From Chamaecyparis obtusa (lineage: Eukaryota; Streptophyta; Pinopsida; Cupressales; Cupressaceae): 64,000 bases of DNA. The stretch is taken from contig BSBK01001573.1 of assembly GCA_027943335.1 (NCBI GenBank), positions 248,001 to 312,000 on the forward strand, given 5' to 3'. The position numbers and the translations under genes are program-made. This document shows, one piece after another, positions 34,601 through 46,823 of this stretch; the first letter of the stretch is position 1, and each line of letters begins with the position of its first letter. Below the pieces are notes generated by a model that had not been told where the DNA came from, ran no database searches, and saw only the letters and a program-made list of their open reading frames with translations.

Positions 34601-35195
34601 GAGAAAATGGATTCATCGACCATCATACTATTATGAAGTATTGTGGTTTTGTTGGTATTCGTGGCTTCTCTATAACTTATAAGAGTCAAATGGAAAACAA
34701 GAGAAGTGAACACATTAAAATGGAGCACTATATCCTTAGAATTACAGATATCTAGGGTTCGTGCATTTTGGGAGGTTGACGATCTTATGCAAGGATAGCT
34801 AAATAAATGTATATATTTCGGACAAATCTAATTATCTAACTTTCATATAAAATAAAGAACAGAGGAATAAAAGAGGTTATTGTGTTGAAATCATGAAATT
34901 TTATTAAAAAATGATTAATATTTTGGAGAGATAAAGTTGTGCTTTTTTTTATGTTTGTAGTTTTTAGAATGGAGATTCTATTATATAAATATTTTAGTTT
35001 TAAATTTTATACATGGAGATTTAATATCCAAGTGCAACTAATAAATACAAATTTATAAAGAACAGTAAATGGAAAAGAAAACTATTTATAAATATAATTA
35101 AATCATTGCATTGGAACACAACAAATGATAAAGCCAAGACTTTTTTTAGTAAAAGGAGAGAATGTTGAATTTATTCATAGATAAGTTAAAATATT
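31624..35195. repeat. 3.6-kb block, copy A
   Basis: It is collinear with 37458-39851 continued at 56113-57297. Landmarks at both are CAATTCA...GGAAGGCGA, TTTAATAGTCAAAGGTAATT, ATTTGGTTCTCATTGTCAA, CCAATACTTTTCTTTGCTAG, GTGTTAGCATAATCA and TAGTAAAAGGA. The lengths agree (3572 and about 3565 bp), with differences at perhaps 15% of positions. A minus-strand ORF at 31882-32187 is not recognised, and it is broken in copy B by a stop and a 16-base length difference, so I do not call it a gene. Confidence 0.8.
33940..34105 (+). mobile_element. Short LTR (166 bp) with primer-binding site, within block A
   Basis: It begins TGTTAGCATAATC and ends TGCCACA, followed by TTCGGTATTAGAGCATC, an iMet-type PBS with two changes. 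It has a TATA-like TGATATATAACT. The equivalent LTR in copy B starts at 39779 and is cut by the LINE at 39851. No second LTR or polypurine tract was found in either copy, so the element is truncated. Short-LTR copia or TRIM is likely. Confidence 0.6.
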
Positions 35196-36214
35196 ATAAT
35201 ATGAGAAAATCCATGAGATCATTAGATCAATACCATGAAACATAGAGGCTATAGATCTATGGTATCTCACTTTACAAAAATCAACTACTAATTCTATAGA
35301 TTACATATCAAAGAGTTTAAACATAGAATAAAGAGCCCTATAATATGATTGAAAAATAAAATATGTAGTCAAAGAGGTATATGATATACAAATTTGGATA
35401 ATAATAGTCAGTCTTTTATTTGTCATCTACACCAAGGAAGCAATTTCAACAATTATTGAACTACCCAATCACCTGACACTTCCTTAGTCTGTCTTTTGTT
35501 TTTCTTTTGAACTAAGCAAAAAATTATGTGATTTATTGAACCATTTGATCACTTGATCCTTCTTTAGTTGGCCTTTTATTATTCTTTTTAATTAAGTGAG
35601 AAAATTTTCTAGTTCTTGAACCAACTGATTTCCCAAACATTCCTTAGTTGTTTTATATATGTTATTGATCATACAAAAGTAATACCCCCTAGCTAGCAAG
35701 TCGTAGATTCTTTGAACCTTGATATGCCCTCCATTAACTATTTAGCTATTCAACAATCTTTGATTGTCCAACTTAGTGCTATTTTTGAGATGTTTGTTGG
35801 CTAGCATAAGTATTCCATCTTAAGTTCCAACTCAAGCCTAACTTCATCCATTATATATTTACTACCCAATTTCTGCATGTGTTCTTATTGGAAAATAACC
35901 AAAAAGACTAAGAAATAACCATTTTCCCAAAAATCTACATGTAATAGAAACTCATTAGAATTTAATTACTTAATTGGTAGGGAATCATGTATTTAAATTG
36001 TTTCTTTATTTTATTCGACAAAAAATAGTCCTTAAAAAATATGATTTCTCCTTAATATAATTGAAAACATTTATTTGCAATCATCTATTCCAACATATTG
36101 TCCTCTCTATAATGGTGGATTATTTGATACTCCTAAAACTATTAAATAAAACATCAAGCATCCTAAATAATATATATGAAACTCTAGTTAAAATATTTAA
36201 TTTTTAGGCGCACA
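35196..36214. other. Intergenic, no gene seen
   Basis: No conserved frame is clear. Some of it may belong to the LINE remnant on the minus strand just to the right, beyond its RNase H, but I cannot support that from motifs. Confidence 0.35.
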
Positions 36215-36470
36215 TACAATATCCATTGAATTCCCTTCTATGATCATATATTTTAAGCTATACTTTGTAGCCATTTGAATCCCAAATACTAGTTCCCTAG
36301 CTTTTGTTGTATTATCAGTCCCATCTATTTTTCATACTGCCCCTACCACCATGGTTGAACCTTTATGATCTCTTAAAGCACGTCAAATCCCATATAGTCC
36401 TTGATTATATTTCTTAATTCCATTAATATTTAGCTTGTAATTACTAATTCCTATAGGTTTCATTTCTATG
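36215..36470 (-). pseudogene. LINE RNase H remnant
   Basis: The minus strand reads YKLNINGIKKYNQGLYGI, RALRDHKGSTMVVGAV, ARELVFGIQMATKYSLKYM and IIEGNSMDIV, the order of a plant LINE RNase H (normally KLN.DGA, LRD..G, A.A.R.GL..A, .E.DS). Catalytic Asp residues have changed to Asn at two places, and there are two internal stops. No RT was readable next to it. Confidence 0.6.
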
Positions 36471-37267
36471 ACTTTTCTATTCATTTTATGGCTCGTATTT
36501 TTAAAAAAGGCACCTTAGAAAGGTATTATAATTGCTTGCGAAGCCTTAAGAATGCTATTGCCCCGGAATCTAAAAAAAAATCTAACCTTTTATGCTTGAT
36601 AGTATAGGCACGAACCACTTCTAAAATTGAATTTTCAATATTCTATTGTACTTCAACTCTTAACTTTTCAGCCCTTAACACTTTTGTATTGCTCTCCTAA
36701 TAGATGTTATCAACCAAAATTTGAGGAGCTACCTCCTAAAAGATTACAAACAATTCTTATGAGTACAAGTTAGCCAGAGACTCAAACATTATTTCTACCT
36801 TATAGTAAAGGAGAGAGGACCAGTTTAACTTTCTATGAAGCCACAATGAATATTGATATACAAATTCATAGTTTACAAGCAAGTTATTCTTTATGCCAAT
36901 CTGCTTATAAAAAAACATAGTTGAAAAGTTCAAAAAAAGGTAGAGATGTTAGTTTATGAATAGTTAAAATTATCCCTCTGAGAGCCATCTAGGCAAAGGC
37001 TCCTAGGTTTGGAACGTATGCATATGTCCAATAAAAAGAGACACATGTTTTTTGTGGGTTGGATATTGTTTCTTTAAAATTTCATACCTTTGCATCATTG
37101 AATACCTGCCTATTTGAGAAAGTGTCTAGATTAGATTTTTTGGGTACTCTATATAATGAATGTATCTTTGTTTTTGTGGCTTGTGTAAATTATTTTTTAC
37201 CTTTTGGAGTTGTCACTGTGCATAAATATTTCCATGCTACTAAAATAATGATGTGATGATTAAAGAA
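36471..37267. other. Intergenic, no gene seen
   Basis: This is AT-rich, with only a 65-codon ORF at 37059-37256 that has no family resemblance. Confidence 0.4.
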
Positions 37268-37452
37268 GAAGAAGTACTCACTCACTTTGTTGCCCCACTA
37301 ATTTTTTAATTTAATATTTCAAAAATGATGTTATTACTATTACAGGAGGTGAAGGACAAAGAAAGATACAAAAGAATTTAAAATAAAATGATAAAACACT
37401 ATATTCATAGAGCAATAATAAATGGTTAGGTAAAAATGAAATGGAAAAACAT
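37268..37452 (+). repeat. Fragment of the 1-830 dispersed repeat
   Basis: It matches 1-180, sharing AATTTTTTAATTTAATATTT and AATAAATGGTTAGGTAAAAA. The match stops where block B begins (about 37458), so this is a junction between two repeats. Confidence 0.75.
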
Positions 37453-37457
37453 GTTTC

Positions 37458-39851
37458 TATTGCTTTTTGTGTCAATTCAGAATACTATTTCGATTAAGGA
37501 AGGCGATCAAATACCAATCATCATGATTATTATTCGCAGTGACTCTAAATCTTATCTGATTTAATAGTCAAAGGTAATTAAGATAATTAAGATAATTAGT
37601 TATAACTTAACAAAAATAAAATATATAATTAAATTCTTTTTCTATAATTTAATCATTATAAATCAACTATTACCTAAACTAATATAAAAGTCCCTAAACT
37701 GCTTTTGACTAAGAATACGTTATTCATTTCTAAGAGTTCTAGAACTGTTGTGACGTATTCGACGATGTACTTTTGAAGACTATGCAAATGCTATTGAGTT
37801 CTTCTAGAATTGAACATGTTCCTTCAAGTCGACGTAGATGAAATGAAAATACTGTCGACTAATACCACTGCATAAACGTCTGTGATCGTTCGGAACATTG
37901 TTTCAAACTTGCGTATAGTCATTTGGTTCTCATTGTCAAGCTAAAAAACGCGTGTTAAATGAATAAGGTGATGGGTATGAATGATATGCATTGCTTTTTG
38001 TATCTTTGGTTGCAAAGTTAAATTTTCAAATGATAAGAAGGATGAAATGGATAGTATGGATTCTTTTCGACATACGCTTTTAAATTTTTTTTTAAAGCAA
38101 ATCTCTTTAATTCAAATTACGAGGCTTTTCACTGATTATGTGTTTCAAATTAAAAATTAAATTATGAAAGAAATTAATTTATCTATGTTATTTTAGAACT
38201 TAATTTTCTTTAAAATGTCATCTTATGAGAATTCAAATTTTAAATTTTGTATAGGAGGACTTGGAAAAGAGTTATTGATGAGAATGTAGAAGACAAGAAT
38301 GAAGATAGTTGTGATAATCTATAGGACAATATAAAAAATAAACTGAATAGTTACTAGAATGTGAATGATAAGTAATAAATCATTGATAGGCTTCAAGTCC
38401 AAGTGAGTGCCTTTGAGACGTGTTTTAATAAGAAGGTTCTTTCACTTGTGATTTCTATTGAGCATATGTTAAGTTATAAGATGATTTTTTTTCCCAAGTG
38501 TATAGGATGTAGGAATTTAGGTGTGGCTTTCTCCTATTTATATTTATGCTTACCTCTTCTCAAATGGAACCTTGAGTTGGCGTATAGGTAGACTGAGTTT
38601 ATGAACTAGTGTGTAAATCATTATATACAACTAGATTTATATTTTGATATTTTTCATAGTCCAATACTTTTCTTTGCTAGTCTACAATATCAATCATCCT
38701 AAGAATGTTACAAACAAATATTATGAGTATGAGACATGTAATTTCACTTAAGAATATCGTATACCTTTTTACCGAATGTATGAATTTAACTGTTGTTTTA
38801 CTAGGATAATAATAGCTTTGTAGTTTAAGCTAGTTGTAACTTCCTATTGTCAATAATATTTAGGCAAGTTATTTGTTAGAGGATCAAATCACCTATGAAT
38901 ATTGATATTGATGATATTAAAGGTAACTAAAACACTATTTCACATATATCTTTGGTGCTCCAAGATGGGGCCAGTGACTGGTTCCTTCATAGAATATTTT
39001 ATTTAATTGATGTATGGCTAATCTCTACATTACAAAGTTTATGTAATTATTTGAGTCAAAATAAAAATATTACTTCAATTCTTAATGTTCCATAAAATAC
39101 TTCTATTAAGAAAGTAACACTATTATTTCCAAGTATTCAATAAATTTTTTGAAAACCTAAATTAAAATTATTTTTTATTCATTAACATTATTGTTAATAT
39201 AGTTCAAACAGAAAATGACAAACAGAAATCCCAGTCTTCTAATTATAATAAGTATGAAAAGATTTGTATGAATCATAATACCTTATTATCATTTGTAATA
39301 TTGCTTAGGTTCTGTTTAAATAGTTCTATAATGTTACAAGCTATGACACAAATTCCAAACCAAATTAATGTATTGTTAAAGGAGTATTATTGAACTAAAA
39401 TATAAAGCTTTGTATAATTTTTATTTTCTAAATCACTAAGGATTTTGTTTTACAATATCCACTATTGCATGTAGTTTCCTAGAATGGATTTTACAATAAT
39501 TTTTTGTTAATCCTATATAGTGGTCCACAATTATAATCATGTGCTTTAATATCCACTAGCAATAATATAGTTTAGCCACTGAGAATACTCTAAACTTCAT
39601 ACTAGTATAATGCTCATGGATAAGAAGAATTCAATTTTTTAAGTAATGACACCAAATATAGAATACTAAAAAGTATAATTTTTTTAATAAATATACCTAG
39701 GATAAGAATGGAAACATAAGTTGAAGTATCAAGGATCAATGGTTAGCCATAATATGAGACTCAAACTATGTATAAGGTGTTAGCATAATCAACATTGGGT
39801 TGTTGTATTTATAAGTGACATATAACTGGACATATATAACTACTCTTTGCA
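37458..39851. repeat. 3.6-kb block, copy B, left part
   Basis: It is collinear with 31624-34018 in the same orientation, and is interrupted at 39851 by the LINE inside the short LTR. Confidence 0.85.
39838..39851 (+). repeat. Target-site duplication of LINE, left copy (14 bp)
   Basis: AACTACTCTTTGCA recurs at 56113-56126. Copy A of the block has the uninterrupted site near 34004. Long, variable duplications are typical of LINE insertion. Confidence 0.9.
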
Positions 39852-39879
39852 ATTTTTCCTTTCAAAATTTTTTTTGAGC

Positions 39880-40465
39880 ATGGGAGAGCACTCGAGCGAG
39901 AAAAACTTTTCAAATTCCCGCTCTTCTCAGGATGGTCATGGCGGTCAGTGTGGGGATTCTATGGCTAGGTCTTGTCTGGTTTTTTTACATAACGTGAAAG
40001 GGTCCTCGGTGTCCCTAAAGTCAAATGGGGCTCGGCCTTTCCTGGTGGTGTTAGGTTCTCCTCTGAATGATTCTGGGAATCCTCAAGATCACCTTGTTCT
40101 TTAGGCTTCTTCTATGACCTTGGTTTTATGTCATACGAGAGTTTGAAGGACCAATTTTCTCTATCCTCTCCATGTGCTTTGGTTTTAGGCCCTTTGTCTA
40201 GGCCTAAGGATACCTTAGGTGTTGATGGCTCTTCTTCGATGGTGGAGAAGTCATAAGAAAAGATTCTCTCTAGGGACCCACTTGGTGGGGAAGGTTTCAA
40301 TGGTTTGACCACTAACGGTAAAGAAGGTGTTTTTTTTTCATTCTTCTAAGTGGTCTGATCTAGTGGAGAAGAAATATTGGACAACTCATCTTCTTTTCCT
40401 ATGGAGGTGACTGGAGATTTCTATAATAGTGTCTTCTCTATCTTTGTTCCCGATTCACTTGTAGA
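39880..40465 (+). pseudogene. LINE ORF1, N-terminal part
   Basis: ATG 39880 opens a Ser/Gly-rich frame (MGEHSSEKNFSNS) that stops at 40102-40104. Decayed coding-like sequence continues to the copia insertion at 40466. ORF1 of plant L1 elements binds RNA. The N-terminal region is normally variable, and nothing catalytic is expected. Confidence 0.6.
40461..40465 (+). repeat. Target-site duplication GTAGA (left) of copia element
   Basis: It is repeated at 48305-48309. Confidence 0.9.
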
Positions 40466-42022
40466 TGATGAACTACAATTGATTTAGAACATAATTGAAG
40501 ATCTGTGATTAGAGATCACTGAGTTGTTGATTATATATGTAATATGATTGAATTAGTAATATATTGTCATTGATGTCAACTAGTTTGACAACACTTATTT
40601 TGTAAGTTACAATAACTAAACATTTGTAGAAAAGGATTAAAAGAGATGAAGAACATAAATATCTACATGAGGAAGATGTATATGACAGATGAGGATAAGG
40701 AATACATTGTGTAACTTTCTGATGAGTCGATGACCTTATGTTATTGAATTGATTATGTTTCATTCATCTATGATGAGGAAAAGAACTGAAAGACATAAAG
40801 TAGTGTGGTCAGTTGATGAAGCATCACAGTATACACCGAGCAGTATAGTGTATACCGAGCATAGTATAAACTGAGTGTGTGTTCACCGACGCATTTCTTT
40901 GTTAACCAAGCAGGAGAAAAATAACTAAATGATTAGTTTAGCCGATAAGGATTGCTGAGCTGTAAAGTACATCAAAATTAGTGATGGAGATAATGTTTGT
41001 TATGAAGATCAATGGCTAGCATAATTCAAGGAAGATCTAAAGGATGAAATACATTTCACTGGCACATCAGCCGAGGAAGGTTTAAGTGGCAAAATGGACA
41101 AAGGAGAATAAGCGGAAAAATCTTATGGAGGAGAAGAAAATGGTTTACTTGTCTATTTAAGAGACTAGAGTTTCATCATAAATCTAATGCCAGAAGAAGG
41201 AGGATTGCAGAACTATCACATGAACAAGATTCATGTATGCCTGATCAAACTGGTTAAGAAGAACCTAACTACAGAGTTTACCGAGCATCAGAAAGCTATT
41301 ACTGAGAAACAATAAGTCATTGATTATTGTGATACAGAATTGATATACTTATCAGAGGATTTGAATTAGCTTAAAATAGATCCGATAATCTGCAACTGAA
41401 GTTGTATTGTATTAAGATCAACTACTGTTACATTTTAACCATTGTAAATAGAGAAATCTCTTAACCGAGTGGACTTGTAAGTCTTTTATGTTTCATTCAT
41501 AGAATGAACATTGTTATCCTATCAACCGCATAGTGAATGTTGGTTGAATGATAACGGTTGGTCTAAAATCCTCTAACAAGGTCACACCTAACAGTGTGTT
41601 TGTAACATTTAACAGGGTTGGGTCTTCACCGTAATGGTTGGTCTAAAATCCTCTAACAAGGTCACACCTAATAGTGTGTTTGTAACATTTAACAGGGTTG
41701 GGTCTTCACCGACCTCACTTCAGAAGAGTGAACCTTTTTGGGTTGCCAGTCCTAGGTGGTTTTTTCCTTCACAGGGTTTCCACGTTAAATCTTTTGTGTT
41801 ATGTGTTCATTGTGATGATTGTTTCTTATCATGCTTTATATATTACATGTTAGATTTGGTTGGTAATCATTAGTTTGTTATTGACTGGTAATCAACAAAA
41901 GCATAGACAGTATAGTATTTTATGTTACCGAGATGGAGAAGTTTAAGTAAATTGTTTTGGATTATACATTTTGATTTGGGACTGTGGATAACTGATTCAC
42001 CCCCCTCTCAATTATTCTAACA
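40466..42022 (+). repeat. Copia 5' LTR (1557 bp)
   Basis: TGATGAACTACAA...ATTCTAACA. It is 76 bp longer than its partner, mainly because of an 80-bp tandem duplication at 41552-41711. Confidence 0.95.
41552..41711 (+). repeat. 80-bp tandem duplication in copia 5' LTR
   Basis: Units 41552-41631 and 41632-41711 differ at two positions. The 3' LTR has one unit (about 47918-47991), so the duplication arose after insertion or was not copied. Each unit has the CTCTAACAAGGT and TTTAACAGGGT motifs. Confidence 0.9.
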
Positions 42023-42037
42023 ATTGGAATAAGAGTG
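42023..42037 (+). other. Copia primer-binding site, degenerate
   Basis: ATTGGAATAAGAGTG abuts the LTR. It is a changed version of ATTGGTATCAGAGC, the iMet-type site. Confidence 0.65.
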
Positions 42038-42086
42038 TTGGTTGCTTGGAATAGAGTTTTAAGGACTTCAACACAAAGGTCTCAAA

Positions 42087-43001
42087 ATGTTTAAGAGGGA
42101 AGTGCCAAAGCTAAACAAAGATAAGTTCACAATATGGAAAAGTCAAATGAAGTTGTATATATCTGGGATTGGGAATTCTACCCTAGATCTGATGACAAAT
42201 GGATACCTTGCACCACCTAATGGTCCCTTGACCCTTGATCAACTAAGGGACATGCATGAACATAATTTTACTATGATGGAGATTGCTGCTTCCTGTTCAA
42301 ATGCTGAATTTGAAGACATCAAGGACTGTACTACTGCAAAGTAGATGTGGGATAAATTAGCTCAAGTTTATAGTGGTGATGTGAATGTTAAGAGAGCAAG
42401 ATCTGAAAGCTTAAGAGGAAGATTCAATGATATGAAGATGAAAGAAGGTAAAAACATTGTGCAGTACACAAACAGAATAAAGGAGGTAGCTCATGCTATT
42501 AGAGAATCAGATGGAGTCATTGATGAAGACACTGTGGTAAGAAAAATTCTAAGGACCTTATTGCCTATCTATGCCATCAGAATATCTGCAATTCATGAAA
42601 ATAGGTCAGCACCTAATAGCACCCTCACTCTTGATAATCTAATTGGAAAGTTTACAACATTTGAATTGAATAATTATGATAATAGTGTTGCACCCAATGT
42701 TGAATCCTTTTTTATGACTTCTCTAAAGATTGGTAAGTCTAGAAATAAGAATGATGATAGTGATAACAATACTGATGATGAGCTTGATGAACTTGAAGCT
42801 CTTATGGCTAGAAGGTTACCTAAAGGTAAAGGAAGGTATAGAGGTAAGTTACCTTTAGCATGCTTTAACTATACAGAAGTTGGCCACATTGTTGCTAGAT
42901 GTCCACATAAGAAAGATGATGATAGAACCAAAGACCAATTTGAAAGAAGATATGGGAGAAGAAACAACAGAGGCTACCGACACTACAATAGAGACAACTA
43001 A
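42087..43001 (+). pseudogene. Copia gag
   Basis: ATG 42087 (MFKREVPKLNKDKFTIWKSQ) opens a UBN2-type gag with KMWDKLAQVYSGD-like and NIVQYTNRIKEVAHAIRESD segments. An acidic stretch follows, then a zinc knuckle with one ligand lost (CFNYTEVGHIVARCP, Tyr for the second Cys). A TAG at 42342 replaces a probable Gln codon, and TAA at 42999 ends the open stretch. Gag builds the particle that packages element RNA. Confidence 0.88.
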
Positions 43002-43514
43002 GACAATAATGACAAAGGCAAGAAGGTATGCTACATTGCTGAGGAAGAAGATATCATCGATACTGACACTGATGATGATGTGGAGGTTGTATTTGTGGCA
43101 ATTAAGGATGATTCTGAAGAAGATGAAAGGTATGTAGAGACAACACTTATCTCTAAGGTTAATAAGAATGATACATGGATTATAGATAGTGGCTATACAC
43201 ATCACATGACTGGTGATGAAGAAAAATTTGATTATCTTGATGAATACAATGGAGGATCTGTAAGAATGGGAAATGATGCACCCTATATGGTAAAAGGTAA
43301 AGGATCCCAGATGATAAATGATAGATTAAAATGTGAAAATGCTTATTGGGTAAAAGGATTGAACTATAACTTGCTAAGTGTGGCACAACTAAACAATTCA
43401 GGCCACCGAGTTGCTTTTGAGAGAAAAAAGGTGAAAATATTTGATGATGGAGGAAGAATTGTTGGAATTGGTACACAATCCAGAGGTAATCTATTTTATC
43501 TTGATAATGATTAG
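43002..43514 (+). pseudogene. Copia protease
   Basis: An acidic linker (43080 on) leads to TWIIDSGYTHHMTGDEEKFD, the copia-type protease site (usually DSGCS.HM). KGLNYNLLSVAQLN and GHRVAFERKKVKIFD follow, standard for the protease-integrase junction. It is in the gag frame and ends at TAG 43512. Confidence 0.88.
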
Positions 43515-44495
43515 TCTTCTTGTTTAATAATGAAAGATGAAGATGCATGGTTGGGGAATAAAAGGTTATGTCATGTGAATTTTGATAACATGATTAAGAT
43601 CAGTAAAAGGAAAAGAGTTAGAGGTCTACCTAACTTATCTAAGCCGGATCATGTTATGTGTCATGAATGTCAGAAAGGTAAGATGACTAAATCTAGTTTC
43701 AAAAGCAAAGACTATTCAACAAAGAAGATACTTGAGTTAGTGCATACCAACCTATGTGGTCCAATGAGAACTCAGAGTTATTATGGAGACATATATTTTA
43801 ATCTTTTTGTTGATGATTTTACTAGGTTGATGACTGGCATGTTCTTGAAAGAAAAATTTGAGGCATTCAAGATGTTTAAGTGGTATAAAGAAAAAGTAGA
43901 AAAAGAGACTAGTAAAGATTTGAAATGCTTAAGATCTGATAGATGAGGTGAATTTATCTCTGATGAATTTACTAACTTTTGTAATGATCATGGTATTAAA
44001 AGATAGGTCTTTGCACCGAGGATACCACAACAAAATGGCATTGCTGAAAGGAGGAATAGGTCAATTGTTGACTGCGCAAGGACATTAATGATATAAAAGA
44101 ATGTTTCCCAAACATACTAGAGGGAAGCCATTAGCACTACTGTTTATGTGCTAAATCGAGTACAATTGAAGAAGGACACTAATAAGATACCCTGTGAGTT
44201 ATGGTTTGGACACAAACCCACTGTAAGTTATTTTAGAATTTTTGGAAGCAAATGTTTTATTCTGAAAGATGAAAGAAATGGAAAGTTTGACTCAAAAGGT
44301 GATGAATGGATATTTCTAGGATATTCTAGTAAAAGTAAAGCATATAAGTGTTTGAACAGAGTAACTAATAAAATGATTGAAAGTACTAATGTTCAAGTTG
44401 ATGAGTTTGATGATAAGAACACAGAGGAAAGCAGAAAGGAACCAGAAGACAACAGTAGATTCACTTACATTGAACAACCTGAGTATCTATCATAG
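43515..44495 (+). pseudogene. Copia integrase
   Basis: The HHCC zinc region is GNKRLCHVNFDNM...CHECQKGK, with the first His replaced by Asn. The catalytic core keeps FVDDFTR (Asp), CLRSDR before a TGA at 43944 (Asp), and PQQNGIAERRN (Glu). The C-terminal segment has GSKCFILKDERNGKFDSKGD and FLGYSSKSKAYK, the usual copia pattern. TAG at 44004, TAA and TAG near 44094-44120 and TAG at 44493 break the frame. Confidence 0.9.
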
Positions 44496-45614
44496 CCGTA
44501 GATAGTGACAATCGGTCAGTAGGAAAATAATACCGAGGAACATGAAAGAGAAATCGACGAGTAGGAAGCACCCACCGAGCAAGAAAATGAACCTGCACAG
44601 GATGAACAAGAAAGAAGAAATCGAATACTGGCAAGTTTTTTTAGAAGACACCATCTTGAGACACAAATCATTGGAGACAAACAAGTTGGCATGAAAACAA
44701 GGAGTAAAGCAAGACAACGTACATGTCTAGTTTGTAATTATGAACTGAAGAATGTGAAAGTTGCATTAGAAAATGATGAATGGGTTAATGCAATGAAAGA
44801 AGAAATAGAACAAATAGAGAAGAAAAAAACTTGGACCTTATTACCCCAACCTAAAGATAAGAATGTTATCGGTACTAAGTGGATATTCAGAAATAAGAAA
44901 AATGAAAATGGAGAGGTAACAAGGAATAAAGCCATATTGGTATGTAAAGGATATGCACAGGAGGAAGGAATTGACTATGGTGAAACATTTGCACCTGTTG
45001 CTAGATTAGAAGGAGCAAGAATGTTACTTGCATATGTTGCACACAAAAAGTTCAAATTTTATCAAATGGATGTCAAGTCAGCATTTCTGAATGGAATACT
45101 TGAAGAAGAAGTCTACATAGACCAACCTGAAGGGTTCGTTGATCCATAAAAGAAAGATATGGTATGTAGATTATATAAAGCTTTATATGGTTTGAAGCAA
45201 GCACCGAGAGCCTGGTATTAGAGGTTGGATACTTATTTGTTAAGTATTGGATTTGTTAGAACCAGTGACAACAACAATTTGTACATGAAAGGAGATACTA
45301 ATGATACTATTCTTATTGCTGAAATATTTATGGATGGCATTATATTTGGAGGACAAGATCAAATCTATACGTCATTTGCTGATGAAATGAGAAGTGAATT
45401 TGAAATTTCTATGTTTAGAGAGATTAAGTTCTTTCTAGGACTACAAGTGATTCAACAAAATGATGGTATATTCATCACACAATCTAAATATATCAAGGAA
45501 GTATTGAAGACATTTGGCATGGAAAATGCTAAACCTATGGGAACACCAATGGCTACTGGATGTAAACTGACTAAGGAAGATGAAACTATAGAGGTGAACC
45601 AAACACTATACTGA
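44496..45614 (+). pseudogene. Copia reverse transcriptase
   Basis: Recognisable are [76 protein letters not shown] and LYGLKQAPRAWY. The catalytic box that should read YVDDIIFG is FMDGIIFGG, so one metal-binding Asp is Gly. TAG stops occur near 45147 and 45219, and TGA at 45612. The first part (44496-44690) is an acidic, Glu-rich linker with further TAGs. Confidence 0.92.
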
Positions 45615-46280
45615 TCAATGATTGGTAAGTTAATGTATGTAGTGCATAGTAGACAAGACATAGCACATGTTGTGGGAATTGTTGCAAGATTTTCTGCAAA
45701 CCCTAGAGAGTCACACAGGGTTGCTACAAAGAGAATCCTAAGATACCTAAAGAAAACTAAAGATTATGAATTATGGTATCCTAAGGAAGGAAAATTTGAA
45801 CTCAGAGTCTATACTGGTGTTGATTGGGCTGGAAATATGGATGACAGAAAAAGTACCACCGGAGGAGCATTTTTCTTTGGTGAAAGACTTGTTACATGGA
45901 CCAGTAAGAAACATGCTTGAATTTCTCAGTCTATAGCTAAAGTAGAGTATGTTGCTTCTGCTACAAACTATTCAAATATTGCATATATTAAGCAAGTTCT
46001 GGAAGGTATGAATGAGATAATCACTGAGCCAGTGATTATATACTGTGATAACACAAGTGCAATAAAAATTTCAAAGAATCTAGCGATGCACTCTAAAACA
46101 AAGCATATATCTATTAAGTATCACTACTTAAGAGAACAAGTACAAGAGAAGCAAGTTAAGCTAGAGTTTGTTACATCAAAAGAACAACTTGTAGACATAT
46201 TTACAAAGCCTCTACCGAAGGATACATTTGAGTACTTGAGGACTAGACTTGGGGTCCGTCCCCTATCTACCGGTCACTAA
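45615..46280 (+). pseudogene. Copia RNase H
   Basis: SMIGKLMYVVHSRQDIAHVV leads into RNase H with YTGVDWAGNMDDRKSTTGG (normally YSDADWAG, so the first Asp is gone), AKVEYVAS (usually EAEY), IIYCDNTSAIKISKN (Asp) and KTKHISIKYHYLREQV. It ends LVDIFTKPLP...TGH with TAA at 46278-46280, probably the natural end. An in-frame TGA lies at 45918. Confidence 0.92.
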
Positions 46281-46823
46281 TGTGATCTGGATGTTGCATC
46301 ATCCTAATCTTATCAGAAGATCATACATGTTGATGCAACATAGTTCACACTTTGGATCATGTCTAAGGTTGTGAAAAGTTTGGAGAACTGGAACAGATTA
46401 GCATATCTATATACAGAGATACAGAGAATGCACTAGAAAACAAAGAGTTACATGGCTCCTACAGACTTGTATGTTTATTTGTTTCTTTGACATTGTTGTC
46501 AAAGGGAGAGATAAACCATATGCAACAAGATGCACCAATGAGAACATTGAAACACCTGTCTAAGGGAGAGACAAATTGAAAGAAAGGGAGAGCACTGAAG
46601 ATTAGTTACTAAGAATAGAAGAAGGAATCTGAGAGTTGAAAAGATCATATCAGTAGAATGTCAAAGCTGCATTGGTAATGCTATTGACTAATGTAGTGAT
46701 TAAACAAAGCAAGCTAGGGAGAGCTTGTACAACATTTGTTCACAGAGTTGTAGAATACATGTTTGGTATGTGTTTGGTATATTTCATATTACTTGAGTTG
46801 CCATCAATGCCAAAGGGAGAGAT
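46281..46823 (+). other. Copia 3' untranslated region and polypurine tract
   Basis: No open frame is present. The polypurine tract AAAGGGAGAGAT (about 46812-46823) abuts the 3' LTR. The related words AAGGGAGAGA occur further upstream near 46504, 46563 and 46586, looking like extra copies of the tract. Confidence 0.8.

Noticed and set aside
42855..43205. 116-codon minus-strand ORF over the copia gag and protease
   Set aside because: It is a shadow of the sense polyprotein, which has clear gag and protease motifs.
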